A stretch of 8,821 nucleotides of DNA from Acidobacteriota bacterium (GTDB lineage: Bacteria; Acidobacteriota; Terriglobia; Acidiferrales; UBA7541): positions 624-9,444 of the forward strand of contig QHYP01000336.1 in the NCBI GenBank assembly GCA_003224195.1, in the 5' to 3' direction. Positions 1 to 7,895 of the stretch are shown here, one piece after another. The position numbers and the translations under genes are program-made. The notes below the pieces were generated by a model. That model was not told the origin of the DNA. It did not search any database and saw nothing but the letters and a program-made list of their open reading frames with translations. Numbering within the stretch: the first letter of the stretch is position 1; the number at the start of each line of letters is the position of its first letter.

Positions 1-11
1 TTTGAGAAGTT

Positions 12-1712
12 TCACCAAGTCAACCGAACCACTTGCGGAGTATCGAGTTGGACGGCCAAAGTTTTCTTGCTTTGATCGACGCCGTACGACGGTTCCCCGT
101 CATGTTCCCAGTGATCCCCGGCCCAACGGACCTTCTCCACATGGATACTCTTCATTTCGGGCCAGTGAAATGCCGGCGTTTGGAACGAAATGCCCGTGCG
201 ATAACCGACAAGTAGGAATTCGTGACCGGACAGGTGCATGACAATCGCCTGCCCGTTGTCGTCACCCGTGACGGTAACTTTGAGCCCATTGACATCCTCT
301 GTCTGCGAAAACCTCTGCCCGGGCAAAGTAGACATGAATACTTTCAACTTGTCAGTTCCGGCGTAATACGAAATCTGCGGAAGCGCCTTGGAGAGAGAGG
401 AGTAGGTATCGCGCAGTGCGAAGGCGCCATTGGCCAAGGTGCCGCCAGGCAAGACATACGGAGCATGGGACTCGGGGTACGAAACCGTCAGGGCCCAGGG
501 CGCAAAAATGGGCGCACCGAACTCGCCAATCGCAATATAGGCGAGGCGCGATGCGACTGGAGTCGCACCGCTGTTGATTTCCGTGATTGCCGGTAGGTTG
601 CGGCCCACGCGGTAACGGGATAATGGCTCCCTCAGTTCTTCGACCGTTGCTTCCGATGCACGCCCGCAACTGTAATCAGGACGCCATTCGGCACAGAAAT
701 ATGAATTGACGCCGATAAACGAAATGTTCGGGCAGAACTTTAGATAGGTTTCTACATCCTCGCCTGGCGCGCCCCCGACCATCCAATCTGCGATCTTGCC
801 GCCGACATAGTTGTGAAAGAAAGGGATCGGATAGATTTCCGCGCCTGCATTGGTGATTCGCCGAATCCAGTTATAACTCAAGTCCCAGGCCGTAAATTTC
901 AGGTCGTCTGTAAACTCGTTCTCGGCGAATCGTTTATTGGCGGCCGGCGAATGATCTCGCCACATTTTGGGGTTACGCCGATTCCATCCAAACACGGCTA
1001 TCTCATTCTCGACCTGAATCATGAGAATGGTGTGGGTCTGCGAGTCTAGCTCCTTAACATGCTGCATGAAGGCGCGGAAGGCCGCGATCTCGCGCTCGAT
1101 AATGGGTTCGTAATCGTAGGAGGCCGCATTGTGGTGGGCGTTGCCATCTCCATCTACAGCCCGCGGATATGTCTTCTCGTCGCTGACTATATACATCGGC
1201 GCGTACAGTTCGCCGCTCAGGTTGCCATAAATCGTGCCATCGCCGCTGGCATAGTGCCCGAACCAGTTCAGAATCAGTTTCAGATGATGTTTCTCCGCCA
1301 TGCTCTTCGCGTGGTCAACATAGGAGAAGTCGTACACCCCTTTCTCCGGTTCCAGCATCGACCACTTAACCGGAACTTTCAGGGCATTCAGTGCCATCTT
1401 TTCCGCGGCAGGATAAAGGTAGTCGTAAGCGTTCTCTGTTTCCTTGTATCTGCCGTAGATCAGGTCCCACCACGGAATTTCGACCGCTAACACGGTGAAT
1501 GGTCTTCCATCCACGTACAGAACCTTGTGCCCGTGGGCCTCTTCGAAGTGCGGCATCAGGTTCTGGCTGATGGGAACCTGCCACACATCAGCCTTCACGG
1601 TGCCTTGGTTCCGGGTCGGTGTTTGCGCACAAAGGTAAACGGAAGCGACAGTAAGAATGATGGCCAAGGACATCGGTATAGGTGGACGCGCGCTGAATGA
1701 GGTCAGTTTCAT
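12..1712 (-). CDS. Secreted GH35-like beta-galactosidase with DUF5597-type C-terminal region
   Basis: Predicted exo-acting beta-galactosidase of the GH35 / clan GH-A type that removes terminal beta-galactose from plant oligo- or polysaccharides outside the cytoplasm. Numbering is from the longer ATG at 1745. A hydrophobic signal segment lies at about residues 25-40, with likely cleavage at VYLCA/Q. The (beta/alpha)8 barrel runs from about 65 to 420. The sequence IQVENE (243-248) supplies the acid/base Glu248, and AITEINSG supplies the likely nucleophile Glu389. The tail from about 430 to 577 is beta-rich and matches what I know of the DUF5597 extension. The ATG at 1712 is preferred because AAGAAGG lies 7 nt upstream (1720-1726) and the signal peptide then starts MKLTSF; the ATG at 1745 adds 11 residues of no signal-peptide character. 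The gene lies 92 nt after the GH42 gene and is probably co-transcribed. The VYLC motif is not a good lipobox. Fold and family are confident; the exact substrate is not. Confidence 0.9.
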   Translation of the reverse strand: MKLTSFSARPPIPMSLAIILTVASVYLCAQTPTRNQGTVKADVWQVPISQNLMPHFEEAHGHKVLYVDGRPFTVLAVEIPWWDLIYGRYKETENAYDYLYPAAEKMALNALKVPVKWSMLEPEKGVYDFSYVDHAKSMAEKHHLKLILNWFGHYASGDGTIYGNLSGELYAPMYIVSDEKTYPRAVDGDGNAHHNAASYDYEPIIEREIAAFRAFMQHVKELDSQTHTILMIQVENEIAVFGWNRRNPKMWRDHSPAANKRFAENEFTDDLKFTAWDLSYNWIRRITNAGAEIYPIPFFHNYVGGKIADWMVGGAPGEDVETYLKFCPNISFIGVNSYFCAEWRPDYSCGRASEATVEELREPLSRYRVGRNLPAITEINSGATPVASRLAYIAIGEFGAPIFAPWALTVSYPESHAPYVLPGGTLANGAFALRDTYSSLSKALPQISYYAGTDKLKVFMSTLPGQRFSQTEDVNGLKVTVTGDDNGQAIVMHLSGHEFLLVGYRTGISFQTPAFHWPEMKSIHVEKVRWAGDHWEHDGEPSYGVDQSKKTLAVQLDTPQVVRLTW

Positions 1713-1804
1713 AGTCGGGCCTTCTTGCAGTCCGAAGGGAAACAAAGGTTCGTCTTCCGGATATTTGGAGTCTCCGAAACCATTTAAGCGTGCCGCTCCG
1801 AACT
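1713..1804 (-). other. Short intergenic spacer between the GH42 and GH35 genes
   Basis: This 92 nt spacer holds the AAGAAGG ribosome-binding site of the GH35 gene at 1720-1726. I see no convincing terminator (no stable stem followed by a T-run) and no clear promoter. That favours read-through from the GH42 gene into the GH35 gene. Confidence 0.5.
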
Positions 1805-3946
1805 CTATTGCTCAACCACGATTGCCAAATCCCAGGGTCGCAACTTGAGGGTTTGCCCTGGCCTGACAGCAGCGTTGCTCAGAACGTCCGCCCCCTCGCG
1901 GTACGGATATGAAACCGACTGCTCGGCATCGGAAAAATTCAGGTAGTAGTGCAGCATCTTCCCTTGGCCGTGTCGAACTTTGACCACTCCCGGAAGACTC
2001 TGGTCCGGTCCGGTCAGGCGGGCGCGCTTGAGCACTTCGCGAATGATTTCGCGCTGCAAAGGATCCGTCAGGAACGTGCCCTCGTAGGTTAGCGTGCCAC
2101 TACCGTATTTGTTGCGCGTAATCGCCGGGAAATGCCAATGGGAATCATCGAAAGAAGCGACCACCTCGGCAGTGTCCGGCACCAGGAACTCCTCCCACAC
2201 CGAACCCTGATTCTGCTGACCTACTCCGTAGGGATCGGACGTGAGCCGTTTGGGTTCAGCGAGATTCGTGAACTCCTGATAGTGGAAACCGGCCGCAGAG
2301 CGAAGTGGTCCCGGCGCCATCACGTCGCGCACTGTCGAATACTGATTGGTGAAACCGCTTTTGAAGGCCATCACGACTTGGCCGCCACTTTTGACATAGT
2401 CGGAGATTTGCTGCAGCACTTCGTCGGAAGCGCTGTACAAGGGGGGTACCAGCAACACTTTGTAGCGTGAAAGGTTAGGATCTCCGGCCTGTACGAAATC
2501 AGGCTCCACATTCAGATCGTAGAGCGCGTTATACATCTGCCTGACCACAGTCACGTAATCCACGGAATCGCTGACCGGCATGTAGCGCAAAGCATTGGCA
2601 GAATCGGCGCTGAAAAGAACTGCAACGCTATTGTTCTTCTTCAGATTTACAAGCTGAGGCCCTAGTTTCTTAAGCTCGCCCGCAACATGCGACACTTCGG
2701 CATACGTGCGGTTGGGCTCGAGGTCGTGGGAAAGAACACCCTTCCAGTACGTTTCCTGGCCATAATGCAGTGAGTGCCAGTGCCAGTACTCCACCATATT
2801 GGCGCCGGCCGCTAGATGCGTGTAGACCACGAGCCGTAGTTGCCCGGGGTATTGCGGGTATTGCGTCCGCGAATCCCATCCGATCGTTTGGGCGTTCGTT
2901 TCCGTAACCAAATAATTTGTGCGCTTCAAAGAACGCGCGACATCTCCCGACATCCAGATGCCGCGAGCGTTGAGCCGCCTCTGAGTTTCAAAGTAGGGGT
3001 TTTCCGCAACGACGTCGAGAGTTCGCGCGATCGCCCATTGATCCAGATTCGTGTGCACTCCCCCGCTGAAGTCCTGTGTGATGAACTGGTCCGTTCGCTT
3101 GTACTCGGAAACGATTCTTGCCTGCCAGGCAAGGTAGTCCGTGACGATGTCGTGCTGGAAGTTCTCCCACTCGAGCTTGTAGCCGGGATTGAGAATGCCA
3201 TTGCGCGGCGGCAGATCCTCCCATTTGTCGACAAGCTGTCCCCAGTAGACGAGGCCCCAAATTCTATTGATTGTTTCCGGAGTCTTGTATTTCTGCTTCA
3301 AACGATCGAGGAACGCAGCGTTCGCATACGGCGTCGGAACCCCATTCGGAAACGTCTCATTGTCGATCTGGTATCCAATCACCGCCGGATGGTTTTTGAA
3401 ATGGCCCACAATCTCTCGGATCACACGCTCGGCATGCTGCCGAAAGTAGGGATTCAGGAAGTCGTAATTCTGGCGCGGACCGTAGAAGCCAGGCGTCATC
3501 GAAGATGGATATGCGGGGTCGTAGGGATCGGCCAGTTGAGGTATGGTGCCCTGATGCGTGACGACGATCTCCGGGTGTTCCTTGTACAGCCAAGTCGGAA
3601 TAGAATACGTAGGCGTTCCCAGAATTACCTTGATGCCCGCTTGGTGCAAGCGGTCCAGAACGCGCTCCATCCAGGCAAACTGAAATTCTCCGTCCCGCGG
3701 CTCCCAACTGCTCCAAGTCGATTCGCCCACGCGAACGACCGTAATGCCGGCCTTTTGCATCATCTCGACATCCCTGTCGAGCCGATCGTAGGGCATATAT
3801 TCCGGGTAATACGCTGCGCCGTAGAGCACTGTATCCATCTTATCGGGAGCAAAAGTTTTATTGCCCTGTGCGAGAGCCGCAGGCGGGAGCAGGACCAGCA
3901 TGCTCGCCAAGATTGGGGACGTTCTCCGTTTCAGGCTTCGTCTCAC
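1805..3946 (-). CDS. Secreted GH42 beta-galactosidase (possible alpha-L-arabinopyranosidase)
   Basis: Retaining glycoside hydrolase of family 42. Numbering is from the ATG at 3952. After an Arg/Lys-rich N-terminus and a hydrophobic stretch ending PPAALA/Q (cleavage near residue 28) comes the GH42 barrel, opening with YGAAYYPE (44-51). IGYQIDNE (192-199) gives the acid/base Glu199, and LVTETNAQTIGWD gives the likely nucleophile Glu351. A trimerisation-type domain runs from about 441 to 640 and a small C-terminal beta domain from about 655 to 715. I see no cysteines, so the cysteine zinc cluster of some GH42 enzymes is absent. Many GH42 proteins are cytoplasmic, so the signal peptide is notable. 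AAGGAG (3953-3958) abuts the ATG at 3952 with no gap but sits 6 nt before the GTG at 3946, so I choose GTG. Family members act on beta-galactosides, and a few on alpha-L-arabinopyranosides; the neighbouring arabinose genes keep that option open. Confidence 0.92.
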   Translation of the reverse strand: MRRSLKRRTSPILASMLVLLPPAALAQGNKTFAPDKMDTVLYGAAYYPEYMPYDRLDRDVEMMQKAGITVVRVGESTWSSWEPRDGEFQFAWMERVLDRLHQAGIKVILGTPTYSIPTWLYKEHPEIVVTHQGTIPQLADPYDPAYPSSMTPGFYGPRQNYDFLNPYFRQHAERVIREIVGHFKNHPAVIGYQIDNETFPNGVPTPYANAAFLDRLKQKYKTPETINRIWGLVYWGQLVDKWEDLPPRNGILNPGYKLEWENFQHDIVTDYLAWQARIVSEYKRTDQFITQDFSGGVHTNLDQWAIARTLDVVAENPYFETQRRLNARGIWMSGDVARSLKRTNYLVTETNAQTIGWDSRTQYPQYPGQLRLVVYTHLAAGANMVEYWHWHSLHYGQETYWKGVLSHDLEPNRTYAEVSHVAGELKKLGPQLVNLKKNNSVAVLFSADSANALRYMPVSDSVDYVTVVRQMYNALYDLNVEPDFVQAGDPNLSRYKVLLVPPLYSASDEVLQQISDYVKSGGQVVMAFKSGFTNQYSTVRDVMAPGPLRSAAGFHYQEFTNLAEPKRLTSDPYGVGQQNQGSVWEEFLVPDTAEVVASFDDSHWHFPAITRNKYGSGTLTYEGTFLTDPLQREIIREVLKRARLTGPDQSLPGVVKVRHGQGKMLHYYLNFSDAEQSVSYPYREGADVLSNAAVRPGQTLKLRPWDLAIVVEQ

Positions 3947-3952
3947 AGTCAT

Positions 3953-4063
3953 CTCCTTATGAAACTTTCAAATTCCTGCACCAATTGAAGAGCGTGCCCG
4001 GAAGCGGTTGACAGATCCTGTTTACGAGCGTCCGCGGAAAAAATGATTGCGACTCTTCGCCAT
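3953..4063 (-). other. Spacer between the kinase and GH42 genes, with weak hairpin
   Basis: This 111 nt non-coding spacer carries the GH42 ribosome-binding site AAGGAG at 3953-3958. Near its upstream end, GCGA-AGAG-TCGC (4049-4060) is followed a few bases later by a run of six T on the minus strand (4038-4043). A 4-bp stem is too short for a confident intrinsic terminator, although partial attenuation between the sugar-metabolism genes and the hydrolases is possible. I found no convincing promoter. Confidence 0.3.
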
Positions 4064-5631
4064 TTAAGTTACGCCTTCCCCTCGCTTTCGCGCGCGCTCT
4101 GCCACGCGGATCAGTGCAGGCAGCACCGCGCCGAAATCATTTGATGCCGGCTGGCCGAATGCAAAATAGAGCTTGCTGTACAGCGCGTAAAGCTCATCGT
4201 AGACAGTTTGGTCCGATCTGTCCGGTTCATACACTCTGTGCGTGGGGCAGATCCTGTCTTGTGCTTCCTCGACGGTCTTGAATATGCCCGCAGCGAGAAA
4301 TGCGAAAATTGCGGAACCCAGGCTGACGGCACTCTTGCTGGGAACCAGAACGGGCCGTCCCAGGACACTGGCGTAGACCCGGTTGAGAACATCGTTCTTC
4401 TGGGGGATACCTCCGGCATTGATTACGCGTTTGATGTGCACGCCGTGGCTGGCCATGCGATCTAATATGACCCGTGTGTGAAACGCCGTGCCTTCGATCG
4501 CGGCAAATAGCTCATCTTGAGCGCTGCTCTGGAGATTCCACCCAAAAGTTATGCCGCGTAGATTTGGATTGACCAAAACCGTGCGATCGCCGTTGTCCCA
4601 AGTCAAACGGAGCAAGCCAGTCTGCCCGGCGTGATATCTCTCGAGCCCCTGACTCAACGTGGTTACGTCCGTGGCGGCTCGCGCGGCAATTGCGCTGAAG
4701 ATGTCGCCCACGGCGGAAAGCCCGGCTTCGATTCCCGTTCGCCGCGGATGTACGCTACCCAGCACCACCCCGCACACGCCTGGAACCAGGTTCACCGAAG
4801 GCGTGATCCCGATGATGCACGTGGACGTCCCGATTACGTTAACGACGTCATTGACCCGGCAGCCTGCTCCGATGGCATCCCAATGAGCGTCGAATGCCCC
4901 CACCGGAATCGGAATTCCCGCCTTCAAGCCAAGCTTCTCGGCCCAATATGGCGAAAGTGTTCCAGCGATTTGATCCGAGGCGGCGCACTCGCCATCGAGC
5001 TTCTCGCGAATACCGGTAAACAGTGGATCGACTTTGGCGAGAAACTGTTCGGAGGGTAAGCCTCCCAGAGTTGGATTCCACAGCCACTTGTGGCCCACGG
5101 CGCACACACTTCGCTTCACCTTTTTAGGATCGGTGATTCCGCACAGCGTAGCCGCCACCATGTCGCAGTGTTCGAACGCGGAGACGAATTCGGCACGCTT
5201 CGTGGGATTGTGCCGGAGCCAGTGCAGGAGTTTCGAGAAGCCCCACTCGGACGAATACACTCCACCGCACCATTGAATGGCCTTTAGTCCTTCCCGGTGG
5301 GCGGCTTCGGTGATCTCCGCCGCTTCGCCTTTAGCCCGATGATCGCACCACAGGTAATACTCGTCCAACGGCTGAAGATCTTTCCCCACCGGAATGACTG
5401 AGGAGCCCGTTGTATCGAGGGGGAAACGCCGGCCTTCTTCAGCGCCTCCCGGGTGGCGGCCGCAAGAGCACGCATGTGATCGTCATGCGATTGTGTCGCG
5501 TATTCCGGGTCCTCGCGCTTGCGGTGCAGTGGGTATTCGACGACCGCGGAGTCGAGCAGCCCTCGTTCGCTGTCCACAATAGAAACGCGAACGCTGAGAG
5601 TCCCGAAGTCTACTCCAGCCACAGACGCCAT
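4064..5631 (-). pseudogene. araB: AraB-type ribulokinase (FGGY kinase), disrupted by deletion and frameshift
   Basis: An FGGY-family kinase that would phosphorylate L-ribulose to L-ribulose 5-phosphate in the cytoplasm. The N-terminal frame starts at the ATG at 5631 (VAGVDFGTLSVR, the nucleotide-binding first strand) and stays meaningful to about 5420 (...ALKKAGVSP). It then becomes nonsense and stops at 5284. The C-terminal frame picks up at once as LDTTGSSVIPVGKDLQ from about 5419 and runs to the TAA at 4064. Its landmarks are GGVYSSEWG, GAFDAHWDAIGAG (catalytic Asp), the GTSTC phosphate loop and AGGIPQKN. In related AraB proteins about seven residues, including a beta-strand, lie between the AGV-P turn and the LD/ID-T motif; none are present here. 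The lesion is therefore a real loss of sequence with a frame change, not a simple one-base error. The start overlaps the isomerase stop (TGATG), showing translational coupling. Without the deletion the protein would be near the normal AraB length. Only the longer frame (GTG at 5389) is likely to be called automatically. Confidence 0.88.
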
Positions 5632-7064
5632 CAGGAAACTCGGTCATTCCGTTCGTGCCAGTAGATGTCCCATCCGAGGTATCGGGTGGTCGCTTCGTGA
5701 ACGGCAGACGCCACGATCGCAAGATTGGCGGCCACGTGATGCTCGAAGCCATTCTCGCAAATAAACCGCAGCAAGTTCTGCAGCTTCGGGATTTCCACCA
5801 CGCCGGCCCCGCCGAAGGTATTCAGCGGGTCGTCGGTGAATCGGCCTTCGCCAACGTAGCCGCGCATTTTGCCCGTGGTATCGTCGGTCGAAAAACGCGC
5901 GAAGCTCATCAACTCCGGCTTGATCAGGCCGACGCAGGTGCCGAACGTGTTCTCTTTTCCTACCGTCCCCGCAATGATCTCCTGAAAATCCATCTTCACG
6001 GAACGGAAGAAGTGCTTGGGCAGATTGGAGCAATGGAAGCAAACCGCTTTGTCGGGATCCGATCCGTAATTATTGTTCCAATCCAGCAGCGCCGAGGGCG
6101 TCCCCGAAGCAAGCTGCAACGCGTGCATGCCCAGCACGCCGCAGATATCCACTTCGCAAGCGCTTGACAGCAGTTCGTTGCTCATCATGCTCATGACCGT
6201 GCAGGGCACCACCCCCAGGTTCTCCTCGATGGAGGTCCAGCACTGCACCGCGCTGATGGCCACATCGTTCGTTGCCATCCATTGGTCGATTACCGCGCCC
6301 AGCTTCGCCATCTTGAGCAGAGCAGTCTGCGGCACTTTGCTCGAGTCCACATATTTCTGGATGGCTGCAAGCTTGCCTTGCGCCCGGTCGTCGTTGTCCT
6401 TCAGGCGTCCGATCCTGCCCAGCACCTCAGACAGATCTAGCGTCTCAATGGAAATTCCTTGTGACTCGAGGATTTTCTCGCTGTAGCGCACGGTGTTGAA
6501 GGCTGCGGGACGCGCGCCGATCGCTCCCACGCGCAGATTGCGGAAGCCGTTCACCACCCGGCACACGGCCGCAAACCACTTGAGATCTTTGGCGAACTCG
6601 GGCGAATCGGGATTCTCCGTGTGAAGCGTGGTGATCGAGTAGGGAATGCCGTACTGCCGCAGGTTGTTGCAGGCCGACATCTTCCCGCAAAAACTATCGC
6701 GGCGCGCGTTGATAGCCATCTTGTTCGGATCGTCCGGCGTCGCCTGAATCAGCACCGGCACGTGCAGGCCCGCCAGACGTAATGTATCGGCAATGGCCCG
6801 CTCATCGCCGAAATTCGGCAGCGCGACGATGATCCCATCGATACGATCCTGATTACGCTTGAACAACTCCGCGCAGCGCTTGGCCTCTTCGCGCGTCTCT
6901 ACGGCCCCGTGCTTGCTCTGCTCCGGGTCAAGTGCAATCACATCCATACCAGCCGCATCCAGCACGCGGATCATCTCTTCTCGGCCAGTCTTCGCTAAAT
7001 GGTCCGGAAAGAAACCGCGGTTGCCTACAATCATGCCTACGGTCATTTTTTTATGGGGCATCAT
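5631..7064 (-). CDS. L-fucose/L-arabinose isomerase family protein, probable L-arabinose isomerase
   Basis: Predicted metal-dependent aldose-ketose isomerase, 477 residues, cytoplasmic. The N-terminal part (about 7-170) is a Rossmann-like sugar-isomerase domain (VGMIVGNRGFFP; GIIVALPNFGDE). A central domain follows, and the metal-site half begins near 265. Candidate metal ligands are Glu304 (SACEVD), Asp328 (SALLDWN) and His443 (FEHHVAAN). The Glu-to-Asp spacing of 24 equals that of FucI (Glu337, Asp361), while the HH pair and the LGWDIYW C-terminus recall AraA. Placement between AraD and an AraB-type kinase makes L-arabinose to L-ribulose the likely reaction; L-fucose or D-arabinose are alternatives. 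AAGAGGG (7069-7075) supports either of the two tandem ATGs (4 nt from 7064, 7 nt from 7061). The stop overlaps the kinase start by one base. No symbol is given because it is not a classical AraA or FucI. Confidence 0.87.
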   Translation of the reverse strand: MMPHKKMTVGMIVGNRGFFPDHLAKTGREEMIRVLDAAGMDVIALDPEQSKHGAVETREEAKRCAELFKRNQDRIDGIIVALPNFGDERAIADTLRLAGLHVPVLIQATPDDPNKMAINARRDSFCGKMSACNNLRQYGIPYSITTLHTENPDSPEFAKDLKWFAAVCRVVNGFRNLRVGAIGARPAAFNTVRYSEKILESQGISIETLDLSEVLGRIGRLKDNDDRAQGKLAAIQKYVDSSKVPQTALLKMAKLGAVIDQWMATNDVAISAVQCWTSIEENLGVVPCTVMSMMSNELLSSACEVDICGVLGMHALQLASGTPSALLDWNNNYGSDPDKAVCFHCSNLPKHFFRSVKMDFQEIIAGTVGKENTFGTCVGLIKPELMSFARFSTDDTTGKMRGYVGEGRFTDDPLNTFGGAGVVEIPKLQNLLRFICENGFEHHVAANLAIVASAVHEATTRYLGWDIYWHERNDRVS

Positions 7065-7130
7065 GATTCCCTCTTGAGAAGATCCACCTCTAAGACTGCC
7101 GTCTCGCCGCGAACACAGACATGAGCGGCG
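7065..7130. other. araD-isomerase spacer with GC-rich hairpin
   Basis: This 66 nt spacer starts immediately after the araD stop codon with a perfect 6-bp inverted repeat: CGCCGC at 7105-7110 and GCGGCG at 7125-7130, with a 14 nt loop. On the minus strand no T-run follows, so it should not terminate the operon; it could stabilise the araD message or modulate coupling. Read on the plus strand, the same stem is followed by TCATTTTTTT (7131-7140), an intrinsic-terminator shape facing into antisense transcription. The T-run comes from the lysine codons at the end of araD. The spacer also holds the isomerase ribosome-binding site AAGAGGG at 7069-7075. Confidence 0.45.
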
Positions 7131-7832
7131 TCATTTTTTTCCCTTTTGCTGCCCGTAATATGCGTTGCTCCCGTGCTTTCTCAGGTAGTGCTTGTCGAGG
7201 AGTCCGCTCGCAATTGGCTGCGCCGCGGGATTTATCGTAATCGTCAGATACGCCGTCCGTGCCACAGCTTCGAGAATCACGGCGTTGTGCGCCGCAGTTC
7301 CTGGATCGAGTCCCCAAGTGAAAGGACCGTGATTGGCGACCAGAATTGCTGGAACGGCTTCGTAGTCCGCGTGCTCAAATGCCCGGACAATCGTGCGTCC
7401 CGTGTTCTCTTCGTAGTCGCAAGCGATGTTCTGCTCTGTCATCACTGCGGTCACTGGAACTGGCCCGCGGAAAGAGTCCGCATGCGTGGTGCCGAAGCAG
7501 GGTATTGGCTGGCGCGCCTGAGCCCAGGCCGTCGGGTGCTCGGAATGGGTATGAGCCACCCCGCCAATCTTTGGAAATGCTTTATAAAGGACGCTGTGCG
7601 TCGGCAGGTCGGAGGAGGGTTTCAACTTCCCTTCGACAATCTTGCCACCGAGATCCGTGACAACCAGGTGTTCCAGCCTCATCTCCTCGTAAGGAACTCC
7701 ACTCGGTTTAATGACGATCAGCCCTTCTTCCCGGCAGATCCCGCTGACGTTTCCGAAGGTGTACAGCACCAACCCTCTTCGGGTTAGTTCCAGGTTGGCT
7801 TCGAGCACTTCTTCGCGCAGGCGTTGCAGCAT
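7131..7832 (-). CDS. araD: L-ribulose-5-phosphate 4-epimerase
   Basis: Zinc-dependent class II aldolase-fold enzyme that converts L-ribulose 5-phosphate to D-xylulose 5-phosphate, the last step from L-arabinose into the pentose phosphate pathway. The 233-residue length matches E. coli AraD (231). Conserved landmarks are GNVSG (27-31) and KPSG (42-45) for phosphate binding, KPSSD with Asp75, the zinc ligands His94 and His96 in HTHSEH, Asp119 in GTTHAD, the third zinc ligand His168 in NHGPF, and the C-terminal LDKHYLRKHG...AYYGQ with Tyr226 corresponding to the catalytic Tyr229. All catalytic residues I can place are present, so the gene appears intact. It is the first gene of the arabinose cassette. 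There is no clear Shine-Dalgarno before the ATG at 7832, but no better start is visible. CATAAT at 7840-7845 raises the possibility of a leaderless message. Confidence 0.95.
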   Translation of the reverse strand: MLQRLREEVLEANLELTRRGLVLYTFGNVSGICREEGLIVIKPSGVPYEEMRLEHLVVTDLGGKIVEGKLKPSSDLPTHSVLYKAFPKIGGVAHTHSEHPTAWAQARQPIPCFGTTHADSFRGPVPVTAVMTEQNIACDYEENTGRTIVRAFEHADYEAVPAILVANHGPFTWGLDPGTAAHNAVILEAVARTAYLTITINPAAQPIASGLLDKHYLRKHGSNAYYGQQKGKK

Positions 7833-7868
7833 CGCTATGATTATGACTCACGACGCCATAACGACCAC

Positions 7869-7886
7869 AGTAAGTGGCCGCTTACT
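7869..7886. promoter_or_regulatory. Near-perfect 18-bp inverted repeat, candidate operator proximal to araD
   Basis: AGTAAGTGGCCGCTTACT is symmetric at 16 of 18 positions, with arms AGTAAG and CTTACT around TGGCCG. It ends 37 nt before the araD start codon. Size and even symmetry fit a site for a dimeric sugar-responsive regulator, for example LacI-like; no regulator gene is visible, so the family is not assigned. Confidence 0.5.
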
Positions 7887-7895
7887 CAACAGCGA

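Noticed and set aside
1713..1804. A small gene or conserved element in the GH42-GH35 spacer, prompted by CTTAAATGG also occurring after the kinase stop
   Set aside because: A shared 9-mer in AT-rich spacers is easily due to chance; no ribosome-binding site or sensible peptide follows either copy.
2840..3988. A 382-codon open frame on the plus strand
   Set aside because: It lies entirely antisense to the GH42 gene and its upstream spacer. The translation is Arg/His/Val-rich with no recognisable domain, and the GH42 frame has full family motifs. It is a shadow frame.
4038..4060. Possible intrinsic terminator after the kinase gene
   Set aside because: The stem is only 4 bp (GCGA/TCGC) and is separated from the T-run, too weak to claim as a terminator; noted only in the spacer entry.
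5655..6486. Plus-strand open frames of 170 and 137 codons over the isomerase
   Set aside because: They are antisense to a gene with clear conserved active-site motifs, and their translations show no coherent fold signature.
7146..7787. A 213-codon plus-strand open frame opposite araD
   Set aside because: It mirrors AraD codons; AraD is unmistakable on the minus strand and the mirror product has no family resemblance.
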